Positions 26,974-36,064 of a stretch of 64,000 nucleotides of DNA are shown in pieces. The position numbers and the translations under genes were made by a program. The notes beneath the pieces were generated by a model. It searched no databases and was not told the DNA's origin. It worked only from the letters and a program-made list of their open reading frames with translations. Where the stretch lies: NCBI GenBank assembly GCA_965372405.1, contig CBDVCE010000019.1, positions 4,622 to 68,621 on the forward strand, in the 5' to 3' direction. Source of the DNA: Sunxiuqinia sp965372405 (GTDB taxonomy: Bacteria > Bacteroidota > Bacteroidia > Bacteroidales > Prolixibacteraceae). Each line of letters starts with the position of its first letter. Position 1 is the first letter of the stretch.

Positions 26974-28137
26974 CCAATTGTGGAATCACTTTTACTTTCA
27001 AGAAATATATCTGTTTCTTCAATCAGTAAGACCTTATTGTTTATCGATGAAATACAGGAAATACAGGAATCACCCAAAGCAATCCAGATGCTGCGTTACT
27101 TTTATGAAGAATATCCTGACTTAAATGTAATAGCGGCAGGATCACTTTTGGAGTTTGCTATGAGAAAGGTAAAAAGTTTTCCGGTTGGAAGAATTGAATA
27201 TATGTACATGCACCCTCTAAATTTTCAAGAATACCTGGGAGCTATTAACCATCAGACAGCACTGGAACAACTAACCAAAGTACCCCTTGAATCCTTTGCA
27301 CATAAGGTATTACTTAAGCTATTCAATCAATATGCAATTGTGGGAGGCATGCCGGAGGTCATAAATAATTTTATTGAAAAAGACAGTTTAACAGAACTTC
27401 CCGGAATTTATGAAAGTATTTGGGGCACTTACAAAAATGATGTTGAAAAATACGCGTCAAATGAGACAGAACGTAAAGTTATAAAACACGTTATGTCTAC
27501 TGCACACTTGTATGTTGACCAACGTATTAAATTTCAAAATTTTGGACAATCCAACTATAGATCAAGAGAAGTTGGAGAGGCTGTCAGGAATTTAGATGCT
27601 GCCAAAATCATTCAACTAATATACCCAACTACCGATGTTGAAATTCCCGTGAAACCAGATTTAAGAAAGTCACCCCGCCTGCAATTTCTGGATACAGGAT
27701 TAATAAATTACGAGTTGGGAATACAGGCAGAAATGATGTCTTTTTCTGACTTAAATGATTTATACAAAGGAGCTATTATACCGCATTTAATTGCACAAGA
27801 GTTAATTTCACTAAATACCATAACTTATAAAAAACCACATTTTTGGATCCGGGAGAAAAAACAATCATCATCAGAAGTAGATTTGGTATTTGCATACAGA
27901 GAGAAAGTTATTCCAATTGAGATAAAATCGGGTAGTGTAGGCACCTTAAAATCATTGCATCAGTTTGTTGAGCGAAGCAATCATCCATATGCAATTCGTA
28001 TTTACGCCGGAGAATTTAACGTACTAAAAACCAAAACACCGGGAGGCAAACCTTACCTACTCATGAATATGCCCTATTATCTTGGTACTAAAATACCTGA
28101 ATATATTGAGTATTTTGTTTCAAATTATCAACTATAA
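26974..28137 (+). pseudogene. DUF4143-type AAA ATPase, 5'-truncated (no Walker A)
   Basis: About 387 residues match the family of ATPases with an AAA_14 core and DUF4143 C-terminal domain. Seen: the Walker B-like 'KTLLFIDEIQEIQESPKAIQ', 'LNVIAAGSLLEFAM', 'FPVGRIEYMYMHPLNFQEYL', 'NQYAIVGGMPEV', and the C-terminal nuclease-like 'SSEVDLVFAYREKVIPIEIK'. Missing: the roughly 60 N-terminal residues with the Walker A 'GxRQVGKT' loop. Homology begins at about 26974, and an in-frame TGA lies at 26926-26928. The only start would be a GTG at 26980. Without Walker A it should not bind ATP normally. It sits between two copies of the 231-aa gene tail. Confidence 0.85.
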
Positions 28138-28196
28138 TTAAGTACAATAGCCTGATTTATGCAATCACCTTTTTACTCTATTTTGTTTGCTACCAA

Positions 28197-28421
28197 TTGT
28201 CGTTAAAAACAGCCAATATTGCCCATAAAAAGGACAAGAAGGAACGTGGACTAATTACACAGGAACGGGTAAGAAGCCTGAATGACATCTACAAACTACT
28301 GAAACCTGTGCATGAAATTGCCCAGATTATTTACAGCGATGATCCGGCAAGGCTAGATAAGTACAGTTTGCCAAAACCTAAATCATCAAATAATAATGTG
28401 AATGATTTGATACAGTCGTAG
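28197..28421 (+). pseudogene. Duplicated C-terminal fragment of the 231-aa gene
   Basis: The 74-codon frame repeats the end of the gene at 26113-26808 ('KKERGLITQERVRSLNDIYK', 'DDPARLDKYSLP'). It begins only at a TTG without upstream homology, and its first residues differ ('ANIAHKKDK' against 'ANISQEKFK'). It is a fragment, probably left by recombination or by partial loss of a second full gene copy. Confidence 0.85.
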
Positions 28422-28434
28422 AATTGAAAATGAA

Positions 28435-28461
28435 ACAGGCAGTGATTAAAATCCTGCCTGT
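28435..28461. terminator. Hairpin between the fragment and the susD end
   Basis: Perfect 8-bp stem ACAGGCAG/CTGCCTGT followed on + by CTTTC. It lies between the + strand fragment (stop 28421) and the - strand susD (stop 28487), so it can serve as a shared terminator. Confidence 0.6.
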
Positions 28462-28486
28462 CTTTCATATCTGATTAATACATATT

Positions 28487-30181
28487 CTATTGTAAGGGAT
28501 CAAAAGTTCCATTATCCCATCCTTGTGTTTGTTCTAAATTGCTGTTTCTTTCCAAGTGTGTTTTTGGAATTGCAAAGAAATAATAGCTATCCGGAATATT
28601 GATTGATTCCGAATCTGTTTCAACCACCTCAACTGTAAAGCGGTTATAGACATCTGAATTCGTAATATCATCCTTCCCTGTTGGAGCAACTGCTCCATCA
28701 TTCAAGTTCCACTTTAATCCATGACGCTTACCTAGTGTGTTAAGATGATCAAACTTACGAAGTCTACGAATTTCACTCCAACGCTTACCTTCCATTGCAA
28801 ATTCAACAAAATTCTCATCGAAGTAAGCTTCTCTGATTTCCTCTTTTGAACTGGCTGTAACTCCATATTTATTATCTGCTCCAGCTTCAATATTAGCACG
28901 AGATCTAATTTGAGAAAGTATATCCAATGCCTCAGCAGAATTTCCAAGCTCATTTGCTGCTTCTCCCATATTCATTAATATTTCAGCATAACGAATTTCA
29001 ACCCAATCCACAGCAGCATCGTAAACAGTAGATGCTGTTATATCAAGATCTTGCCCCTTTTGAGTATAGAAACTTGTTGCCGAAGGGTGAGATTTCTCAG
29101 TACTTCCATCAGCAGTCCAATAAGTCCACAGAAAAGTATTTAGTTCACGCATGTCAGACAAATTCATATCTGAACCGTTGTAGGCAATTGATGCATAAAA
29201 GCGATCATCACGGTTTAGACTAATCGTATTATATCCACTAGAAGGATCATATTGACTACCATCTTTCATAGGAAATGAGTTTACCAATTCTAAAGTAGGT
29301 TGATCATATCCAGCCGCATCTTTTGAATAAATGATTGGTCTGCGACCACCAACAAAGAAGGTACCACCAGGATTATGGAAACGACGTACCATGATTACTT
29401 CTTTATTTAACTCATCATACCAGATATTTCCAAAATCTTCGAATAATCCTTTGCCATTAGCTTGAGCACGTGTTACAGCAGCCTTATTAGCATCGTATGC
29501 TGCTTGCCATCGGGCATTATCACCAGAAGTATTAAACAATGGACTTGCCCAGGTAAGCGCCACACGACCTTTAACCGAAAGTGCAGTAATTTTGTCAACA
29601 CGACCTACATTAGCACCATCCCAAGTCTCAGGAAGTAATGCTGCTGCATCATCTAAATCTTTCAAAATCTGCGTAAAACAATCTGACGATTTTGCACGAG
29701 ATACATATATTCCTTCGTCATCTACTCCTTGGGGTTCAAGAATTAAAGGTACTCCTCCGTAGTTTTTCACCATCCCATAATATAACCAGGCACGCCAAAA
29801 TAACATTTGACCAACTAAAGGATTTTTCTCAGCATCAGTTAATGTTCCTGTATTAATATTCTCCAAAAAAATATTAATTGTTCTGATTCTATCATACGGC
29901 CAATTGTTGTAAGAATCAATTGTTGCAGTACCTCTAAGAAAATCATTCAATTGTGTATTCATTCTACCAGCCTCATCGGAACTCTCTCCAGCAGTAATTG
30001 GCCAACCAGGCATCACACCTCCATAGAAATTATTGACATATGCCTCAGCCAATTCCGGACTAGTATAAACATCATCTGGGTTTATAGCTTCTAGGTATTC
30101 TTTCTCTAGAACCTCATTGCAGGATACAAACATTAATGCAAAAAGGCCTAATAGTATATATTTTGTATTTTTCATTTTCAT
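28487..30181 (-). CDS. RagB/SusD-family lipoprotein (system 1)
   Basis: A 564-residue surface glycan-binding lipoprotein. Seen: lipobox 'LMFVSCNEVLEKEYLE' (Cys about 21), the RagB/SusD N-terminal 'NPDDVYTSPELAEAYVNNFY', 'LVGQMLFWRAWLYYGMVKNY' then 'GGVPLI', and the C-terminal 'RYAEILMNMGEAANELG', 'FAMEGKRWSEIRRLRKFDHL' and 'YYFFAIPKTHLERNSNLEQT', all typical. It starts 12 bp after the susC stop. Together they form the outer-membrane import pair of the first sigma/FecR-controlled system. Substrate unknown. Confidence 0.96.
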   Translation of the reverse strand: MKMKNTKYILLGLFALMFVSCNEVLEKEYLEAINPDDVYTSPELAEAYVNNFYGGVMPGWPITAGESSDEAGRMNTQLNDFLRGTATIDSYNNWPYDRIRTINIFLENINTGTLTDAEKNPLVGQMLFWRAWLYYGMVKNYGGVPLILEPQGVDDEGIYVSRAKSSDCFTQILKDLDDAAALLPETWDGANVGRVDKITALSVKGRVALTWASPLFNTSGDNARWQAAYDANKAAVTRAQANGKGLFEDFGNIWYDELNKEVIMVRRFHNPGGTFFVGGRRPIIYSKDAAGYDQPTLELVNSFPMKDGSQYDPSSGYNTISLNRDDRFYASIAYNGSDMNLSDMRELNTFLWTYWTADGSTEKSHPSATSFYTQKGQDLDITASTVYDAAVDWVEIRYAEILMNMGEAANELGNSAEALDILSQIRSRANIEAGADNKYGVTASSKEEIREAYFDENFVEFAMEGKRWSEIRRLRKFDHLNTLGKRHGLKWNLNDGAVAPTGKDDITNSDVYNRFTVEVVETDSESINIPDSYYFFAIPKTHLERNSNLEQTQGWDNGTFDPLQ

Positions 30182-30193
30182 ACAATTTTGGGA

Positions 30194-33100
30194 TTACAAT
30201 GTTACGTTTACACCAAAAGTAAACTTCTTCATATTTGGATAAAATTCAGCATTTGGCAATTCAGGATCATACCATCCTTCTTTCGTGAACTTACTGATAA
30301 CAAATAGATTCGTTGCATTGAAATAAAACTGAACTCGATCAATTCCTGCAAGTATTTTTGTAAAACTCTTTGGTATTGTATACCCTAGGTTAATATTCTT
30401 TAATCTAAGATAGCTACCGTCTCTTAACCAGAATGTTGAATTTTTATAGCCCGAGTGTTGATGCCAATCCACAGCCTTCGGATAAGCTCCATCTGGATTA
30501 TCAGCAGTCCAGGCATCACGCCAATGAGCAGCTGGGCGAATTCCTGGATATGATTCGCGACCACGTCCATTATACATTTTTTTATGACCAAATGCACTTT
30601 GGAAAAGTACATCGAAATTGAATCCTTTCCATTCGCCTCCTAAAAATAAACCAGCATTATAAGGTGCGATTGATCGTTTTGAAACAACCTGATTATCGTA
30701 ATCATCAATCTTATTATCAGGAACTCCTTCTGGACCGCTTATATCATTATAATTAGGCATACCCAATTCAGGTGAAAATCCAAAAATACGGTAACCTTCA
30801 GGTAAGGCATCCAAATCTTCCTGAGTACGGATAATATCGGTATACTCAACAGTATACATATAATCCATAGAACGACCAATACGATCTTTGTAATCAGGTG
30901 TATTTTCAGCTTGATCAAATTTTATTACTTCATTTGTAGCATAAGCAAAATTCACTCCAGCATTATATTTAAAGTCACTACCAATTTTATCATTGTATCT
31001 CAATTCCAGCTCAAATCCATTGGAATTTACTTCTGCATAGTTTTGGGATGGCATATTCGCACCAAAAGTTGAAGGCAATGATTGAATTCTAGACCATAAA
31101 ATATCTGACTGATTACGGAACCAGATTTCTGATGTTACATGTAATTTTTCATCCAAAAATGCAGCATCAACTCCTAAATTCGTTGTTAGTGATTTCTCCC
31201 AAGTGATATTAGGATTAGGTATTCCATCATATCTAATACCTGCAGCTTGTCCAATGCTGTTATTATTTCCTAACAAATAAGATCCTGCAGCTGAATAAGT
31301 TTCCTGCCATTGATAAGGGCTTGTACTATCGTCACCAAGCAATCCAACTGATGCTCTTAATTTCAAATAATCAATAAAGTTTACATTTTCAGAAAAGAAA
31401 GATTCTTCAGAAACACGCCAAGCTGCCGAAATAGCGGGGAACCATCCCCAACGCTTACCAGGAGCGAAAATCATAGATCCATCTCGTCTTACAGAAGCAC
31501 TTACCATGTACTTTTCCTTGAAGTTATAATCTAACCTTCCGATATAAGACAAACGACCATATTCAAACTCTGAGCCACCAGCTCTTGAATCCTCAGCATC
31601 TCCACTGGTTGCAAACCATTGGTCTTTCAGGATGATTGGAAAATCATAACGTGTTCCATAAAAATATGCTCCTTCATATTCAGCTTGTTCATAAATTAGC
31701 AAAGCATTCACATGATGATCACCAAATGATTTATCATATGACAAATTGAAATTTAGCTGATAATTGTCGGATCTACTATATGTATTACTCAGTGATTCAC
31801 GTCCTGGTGAAGATGATTCTGAAGTACTTAAGATTTCATTCGTCCAGATTCGACCCTTTTCACCTTCTTTTCTAAAATTATTCAACGTGTGTTTACGCCA
31901 AAAAGATTTTTGAAAATTATTGCTAATTGTTTTAGAATATGTCATTCCGGCAGTTAATCCATCCAGTTCTGGTACTTTATATTTTGCAGTAATGATGGCT
32001 TCCTGAGAATTCGTTTTGTATTTTCTATACCCCGATTTCTTAATATGCTCAATAGGATTACCTACCCAACCAACATTAGTAGCTTTCCCATCAACGTAAG
32101 GAGGTTGATCCCAGTTATAATAAAACAATTTCGAAAATACATCTGGTAGACCATCATTCCCGTAGTCATACTGGAAATTATATTTTCGTCTATCCGTATT
32201 TATATTAGCCAACTGCAAACCAATATTCAAATCGCGACTTACATCAACATCTACTTTTGCTCTTAAGTTAGTACGTTTATAATTTAGTTCATCAACAATC
32301 CCTTTTTGATCGTATAAAGCACCACTGATAAAGTATCTTACTTTTTGAGTACCACCACTCACGTTCATCGCATAACGTTGATCATGAGGATTTTCTTTGG
32401 CTTCATCAAACCAGTTCCAGCCTTTTCCGCCATTTTGAGTTCCTAACCAATCAAGTTCTGCCTCAGTCCAATATGCCCAATGGTTTGTATTATTTCCTAT
32501 TACATTATTTAGAAATCGATTAATTTCTACGGCATTATCCATATACTCAGACAATACACTTGCCTCTTCTACACTATATGAAGAGTTGAACGAAATGGTA
32601 GGCTCACCTGTTTTTCCTTTTTTAGTTAAAACAACGATGGCTCCATTTGCTGAACGTGAACCATATACGGCGGCGGCGGCAGCATCTTTTAATATTGATA
32701 TTTCTTCTATTTCGATTGGATCTAGAAGATCAAAAGCTGTTTTGTCTCTAACAATTCCATCAATCACATAGATAGGAGAAGAATTATTAAAACTTGAACT
32801 TGCACGAATGATAATATCAGCAGATACACCAGGAGTACCAGTCCTTGTAGTAACATTTAAACCAGCCATACGCCCGTAAAGCATTGAAGAAACATTCGAT
32901 GCTGGAATTTTTTCCAATTCTTCAGCCTTTACATTACTTACAGCACCTGTTAAAGTGGCTTTCTTTTGCACGCCATAACCAATCGCTACAACTTCCTCAA
33001 TACCAATTGCATCATCATTTAGTGAAACATCAATCTTAGATTGACCAGCAACTTCAACCTCTAAGGTTTCCATTCCGACAAAAGAAAATACCAGTGTTGC

Positions 33101-33619
33101 ATCGCCAGGCACATTTATCAGATTAAAATTTCCATCAAAATCGGTAATGGTTCCAGTTGTTGTTCCCTTTATAATAATGGAAACACCGGGTAATGGTAGA
33201 CCAGATGAGTCAGTTACATAACCTGAAACAGGTTCTTGTTGTGTCTTACTTACTGAGTTCCCGTTTTTACTAATTGTAATGTATCGGTCAATTAGCTTAT
33301 ACGAATAATTAGTATCTTTTAATAATTCATTTAATACTTCTTTAATAGAAGCATCTTTAAAATCAACATCTACTTTTTTAGAAACGATTTCTTCATCATA
33401 TTTCAGCATGAAATAATAATCAGTTTCCTCCTCAATGTACTCAATTACATCTTTGAAGGTTTTATCCTTCATAGACATGTTAATCTTTGTAGACTGAGCA
33501 TAAGTGCTAGCAAACGTTTGAAAACTTAATACACAGATCAATAGGATCGTTGCCTTCATAATCATCAACATTTTTTTAATGCTCCCAATATCGGGAACAT
33601 ACTTCTCGATTTTTTTCAT
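30194..33619 (-). CDS. SusC/RagA TonB-dependent receptor with STN signalling domain (system 1)
   Basis: A 1,141-residue outer-membrane importer. Seen: signal peptide to about 42; an STN domain about 48-112 ('DKTFKDVIEYIEEETDYYFM', 'SYKLIDRYITISK'); a carboxypeptidase-regulatory-like domain about 128-205 ('VSGYVTDSSGLPLPGVSIII', 'NVPGDATLVFSFVGME'); a TonB-box-like 'EEVVAIGYG'; a plug with 'YVIDGIVRDK' and 'ISILKDAAAAAVYGSRSANG'; then the barrel ending 'FTFGVNVTL'. Family knowledge: STN passes the ligand signal to the FecR-type anti-sigma factor. The fecR and sigma genes lie directly upstream. The leader CAAATTTATGAAAAAA is shared with the other two complete susC genes. Confidence 0.96.
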   Translation of the reverse strand: MKKIEKYVPDIGSIKKMLMIMKATILLICVLSFQTFASTYAQSTKINMSMKDKTFKDVIEYIEEETDYYFMLKYDEEIVSKKVDVDFKDASIKEVLNELLKDTNYSYKLIDRYITISKNGNSVSKTQQEPVSGYVTDSSGLPLPGVSIIIKGTTTGTITDFDGNFNLINVPGDATLVFSFVGMETLEVEVAGQSKIDVSLNDDAIGIEEVVAIGYGVQKKATLTGAVSNVKAEELEKIPASNVSSMLYGRMAGLNVTTRTGTPGVSADIIIRASSSFNNSSPIYVIDGIVRDKTAFDLLDPIEIEEISILKDAAAAAVYGSRSANGAIVVLTKKGKTGEPTISFNSSYSVEEASVLSEYMDNAVEINRFLNNVIGNNTNHWAYWTEAELDWLGTQNGGKGWNWFDEAKENPHDQRYAMNVSGGTQKVRYFISGALYDQKGIVDELNYKRTNLRAKVDVDVSRDLNIGLQLANINTDRRKYNFQYDYGNDGLPDVFSKLFYYNWDQPPYVDGKATNVGWVGNPIEHIKKSGYRKYKTNSQEAIITAKYKVPELDGLTAGMTYSKTISNNFQKSFWRKHTLNNFRKEGEKGRIWTNEILSTSESSSPGRESLSNTYSRSDNYQLNFNLSYDKSFGDHHVNALLIYEQAEYEGAYFYGTRYDFPIILKDQWFATSGDAEDSRAGGSEFEYGRLSYIGRLDYNFKEKYMVSASVRRDGSMIFAPGKRWGWFPAISAAWRVSEESFFSENVNFIDYLKLRASVGLLGDDSTSPYQWQETYSAAGSYLLGNNNSIGQAAGIRYDGIPNPNITWEKSLTTNLGVDAAFLDEKLHVTSEIWFRNQSDILWSRIQSLPSTFGANMPSQNYAEVNSNGFELELRYNDKIGSDFKYNAGVNFAYATNEVIKFDQAENTPDYKDRIGRSMDYMYTVEYTDIIRTQEDLDALPEGYRIFGFSPELGMPNYNDISGPEGVPDNKIDDYDNQVVSKRSIAPYNAGLFLGGEWKGFNFDVLFQSAFGHKKMYNGRGRESYPGIRPAAHWRDAWTADNPDGAYPKAVDWHQHSGYKNSTFWLRDGSYLRLKNINLGYTIPKSFTKILAGIDRVQFYFNATNLFVISKFTKEGWYDPELPNAEFYPNMKKFTFGVNVTL

Positions 33620-33706
33620 AAATTTGAAATGTTTAGTGTGAATTTTGACCTTCGGGTCATTGTTTACTTAATTTCTTTGATTGTGTTTGTAGCACATCCA
33701 AAGAGT

Positions 33707-33740
33707 ACAGGCTGAAAATATTGACGTATTTTTGGCCTGT
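33707..33740. terminator. Hairpin in the fecR-susC gap (system 1)
   Basis: ACAGGC ... GCCTGT with an inner GAAAATA/TATTTTT stem and a 6-nt loop. The + strand side has seven Ts after it. It lies 40 bp past the fecR stop and 87 bp before the susC start on the - strand, where it could separate regulator and receptor transcripts. Confidence 0.65.
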
Positions 33741-33780
33741 TTTTTTATTTACTTGTTTATTTCATTCTCTTTAGTTCGTT

Positions 33781-34767
33781 TTATTTCCAATAGATTAAAG
33801 TAGGTTTTGCTGCTCTAGGTATAATCTCATAGTGTAATTCAGAAGTAACTTCCAATGCCTCAAGAACCTGATCAATCGGCTTATTTCGAAGAATTGTGAA
33901 GAAGTATGCTTCATTTTCCAATGCTGTATTTTGAATTTCAATCTCCACATTATACCAGCGCTCCATCTTTTTGGCAATATCTCCTAGTTTTTCATTTCTG
34001 AATGTCACAACTCCTTCTTTCCATGAGGTAAACATTTCTGTATCCACTTTACTGATTTTCAAACTGGAATGTTTTTCATCCATTGATGCATTTTCACCAG
34101 GTTTCAATAAACTTAATTCAGTACCTTTCTTGTCCAACACACTAATGCTTCCCTCAACCAAGGTTGTGCTAAACGAATTTTCATCCGGATATACCTGCAC
34201 ATTAAACGAGGTCCCGTAAACCTGAATATCAAGTATTGATGATTTTACCAGAAAGGGGTGTTTCTTATCTTTTGCAACATCAAAAAAAGCTTCGCCTGTA
34301 ATTCGGACTTCCCTTTTTCCTTTACTAAATTCATTATTATATGCGATGGAGCTCCCCGAATTTAACACAACACTGGAACCATCTGGCAGCTTAATATTTG
34401 AAGTTTGCCCAAAAGGTACCTCTACAAAAAAGTCATTGTCATAAACAGCTTCCGTGTTTAATAAATTGCTATTAAGAAAATAGTGGGTCAGACCTCCTAA
34501 GCCAAATACAAGAATTAGTATAGCGGCCTTCTGCAACATGGCATACAAAAGCCTCCGTTTATTATTTAATTGGATATTCGGTAGAATATTCAGTTTCCAG
34601 GCCTGAGCAGTATTTTCCTGTGCCCGGTTGGTTAATGCCCATGCTTTTTTGATTGAAATAAATTCGACTTTGTTTTTTGGGCTTTGCTCAATCCAAACAA
34701 ACAGTTGATTTTTCTCTTCTGCTGTGGCTTGCCCCTGTAAATATTTTATGATGTTTTCGTATTCCAT
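33781..34767 (-). CDS. FecR-family anti-sigma factor (system 1)
   Basis: A 328-residue inner-membrane regulator. Seen: cytosolic N-terminal part 'YLQGQATAEEKNQLFVWIEQ', one membrane segment about 78-98 ('LQKAAILILVFGLGGLTHYF'), and the periplasmic FecR domain about 115-210 with 'LPDGSSVVLNSGSSIAYNNE' and 'GEAFFDVAKDKKHPFLVKSS', followed by the C-terminal STN-contacting part 'GDIAKKMERWYNVEIEI'. Family knowledge: it holds the ECF sigma factor until the cognate SusC reports ligand. The sigma gene is 155 bp upstream with a long hairpin in between. Confidence 0.94.
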   Translation of the reverse strand: MEYENIIKYLQGQATAEEKNQLFVWIEQSPKNKVEFISIKKAWALTNRAQENTAQAWKLNILPNIQLNNKRRLLYAMLQKAAILILVFGLGGLTHYFLNSNLLNTEAVYDNDFFVEVPFGQTSNIKLPDGSSVVLNSGSSIAYNNEFSKGKREVRITGEAFFDVAKDKKHPFLVKSSILDIQVYGTSFNVQVYPDENSFSTTLVEGSISVLDKKGTELSLLKPGENASMDEKHSSLKISKVDTEMFTSWKEGVVTFRNEKLGDIAKKMERWYNVEIEIQNTALENEAYFFTILRNKPIDQVLEALEVTSELHYEIIPRAAKPTLIYWK

Positions 34768-34867
34768 TTATTTATTCGGTTTCTATAAGTACACCTGAAT
34801 AAATAAATACCCTGCATTGAAAAATGATTTTTTTCTTATGAGAATAGGAAAGGCTTATAGATTGTGG

Positions 34868-34906
34868 CATAGGGATGGCATCTTTTAAAAAGATGACATC
34901 CCTATG
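34868..34906. terminator. Long hairpin between sigma and fecR genes (system 1)
   Basis: Arms CATAGGGATG/CATCCCTATG (10 bp) continue, after one mismatch, into CATCTTTT/AAAAGATG, giving an almost unbroken 19-bp stem. It lies 17 bp after the sigma stop on the - strand. It could terminate, attenuate or protect the sigma mRNA. The other two sigma-fecR gaps are not built like this. Confidence 0.65.
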
Positions 34907-34922
34907 TGAATTATATCCATCC

Positions 34923-35519
34923 CTAGTAGAAAAGTATGAAAAAGATAAATTGATAATCGGAAAGAGTTTTGCGAAATACCTTTAAAGCCCTTGTCATATT
35001 GGCTTCAACCGATTTTACCGCAATCCCCAATTCTTCAGCAATTTCCTGATTTTTTTTATTTTCAAATCTACTCTTTGTAAATACAAGGCGACATTTCTCT
35101 GGTAATTCATCAATGGTTTTCTGAATCAATTCATCCAACTCTGAAAACTCAAGACTATCAAAGCTGATCGATTCTAATGTTTCAATCCCCAAATTACCCT
35201 CCTTTTCCTGTAAACTGTCTTTTACATGCTTTCTAACTACCTTCTCGTGCCGTAGGTAATTCAAACAATCTGTTTTTGCCGAAGTGTACAAAAATGATTT
35301 GATTCCACCAGGAGTCTGTACCTTTTCCCGGTTTTGCCAAAGCTTTATAAAAGCATCCTGAGCAATGCTTTTGGCTTGATCGATATCGTTCACAAACTGA
35401 GAAGAAAATCCTACAATCGAATTGTAGTTATGATGAAAAAAGTGTTCAAAAATCTTTTCATCTCCCGATTTAAATAATCGGAACTCAAAATCACTGATAT
35501 TTGATTTTTGTTGATTCAC
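34923..35519 (-). CDS. ECF sigma-70 factor (system 1)
   Basis: A 198-residue RNA polymerase sigma factor of the extracytoplasmic function type. Seen: region 2 'FFHHNYNSIVGFSSQFVNDI' and 'AQDAFIKLWQNREKV', a linker about 100-130, and region 4 'LPEKCRLVFTKSRFENKKNQ' with 'EIAEELGIAVKSVEANMTRA' as the DNA-binding helix-turn-helix. The start is a GTG at 35519; no ATG fits better. It heads the sigma-fecR-susC-susD order and is expected to drive susCD when released from FecR. Confidence 0.94.
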   Translation of the reverse strand: MNQQKSNISDFEFRLFKSGDEKIFEHFFHHNYNSIVGFSSQFVNDIDQAKSIAQDAFIKLWQNREKVQTPGGIKSFLYTSAKTDCLNYLRHEKVVRKHVKDSLQEKEGNLGIETLESISFDSLEFSELDELIQKTIDELPEKCRLVFTKSRFENKKNQEIAEELGIAVKSVEANMTRALKVFRKTLSDYQFIFFILFY

Positions 35520-35570
35520 AAAATAGAATTCAGTATTAATTAGTTAATCTTTGGTTTAGAAAGAATATTG

Positions 35571-35578
35571 CAAATCTA
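35571..35578 (-). promoter_or_regulatory. Possible -7 element of the system 1 sigma gene
   Basis: Read on -, TAGATTTG fits the Bacteroidota -7 consensus TAnnTTTG, about 52 bp upstream of the GTG start. A TTTTG lies 24 bp further upstream, slightly more than the usual spacing, so the call is weak. Confidence 0.25.
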
Positions 35579-35693
35579 TAAAAATTGGAATAAAATCTCT
35601 GGCAAAATAAAAAACCACCTGATTATTACCAGATGGTTCATTGCTTTATAATGGAATATTATCCCTCTCTTATATCTCTAATTGGATTACTTT

Positions 35694-35824
35694 AGTTCGA
35701 TTAATATGTAATAAACGGATTGAAAATCAAAAACTACCCTAACCCTAAAGGGAATTTTGATTTTTCTGCACCTTTTAGGGTTGGGGAAAACAGAAAAATC
35801 GTGTATGAATCTAATAATCGAACT
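35694..35824. repeat. 131-bp element with outer arms and interleaved inverted repeats
   Basis: Outer arms AGTTCGATTA (35694-35703) and TAATCGAACT (35815-35824) match perfectly. Inside are two inverted pairs that cross each other: ACCCTAACCCTAAAGG (35736-35751) with CCTTTTAGGGTTGGGG (35771-35786), and GATTTTTCTG (35759-35768) with CAGAAAAATC (35791-35800). The order 1-2-1'-2' has pseudoknot topology. The 'CCCTAACCCTAAAGG' arm resembles intergenic repeats seen in Bacteroidota. Confidence 0.65.
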
Positions 35825-36064
35825 GAGGTTGATTGTTATTCATTTTGAATGCAGAAATAATCGTCTCTGTTTTTTACGATAACAAAGACGCAAATGAAAA
35901 AATATTTTTAAAGTATGAATGAGTAGGAATGCACTCTCCTAACTTATTTACAAATCAAGTAAGCTCATATCACAATCCTATTTCGATTTAGGATAGCTAC
36001 TTTTTTAAGAAATGTTATTTGCCGATATTAGACACCGTAAATTATCATCTGTAAAATTAATACT

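Larger units (their letters stand above)
35520..36064. other. Intergenic stretch with a structured element
   Basis: The 545-bp gap between divergent genes (sigma on -, phosphoesterase on +) contains no gene. It has an imperfect hairpin near 35610-35640 (AACCACCTG/CAGATGGTT) and a 131-bp structured element at 35694-35824. The 240 bp before the start at 36065 show nothing I can name. Confidence 0.6.
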
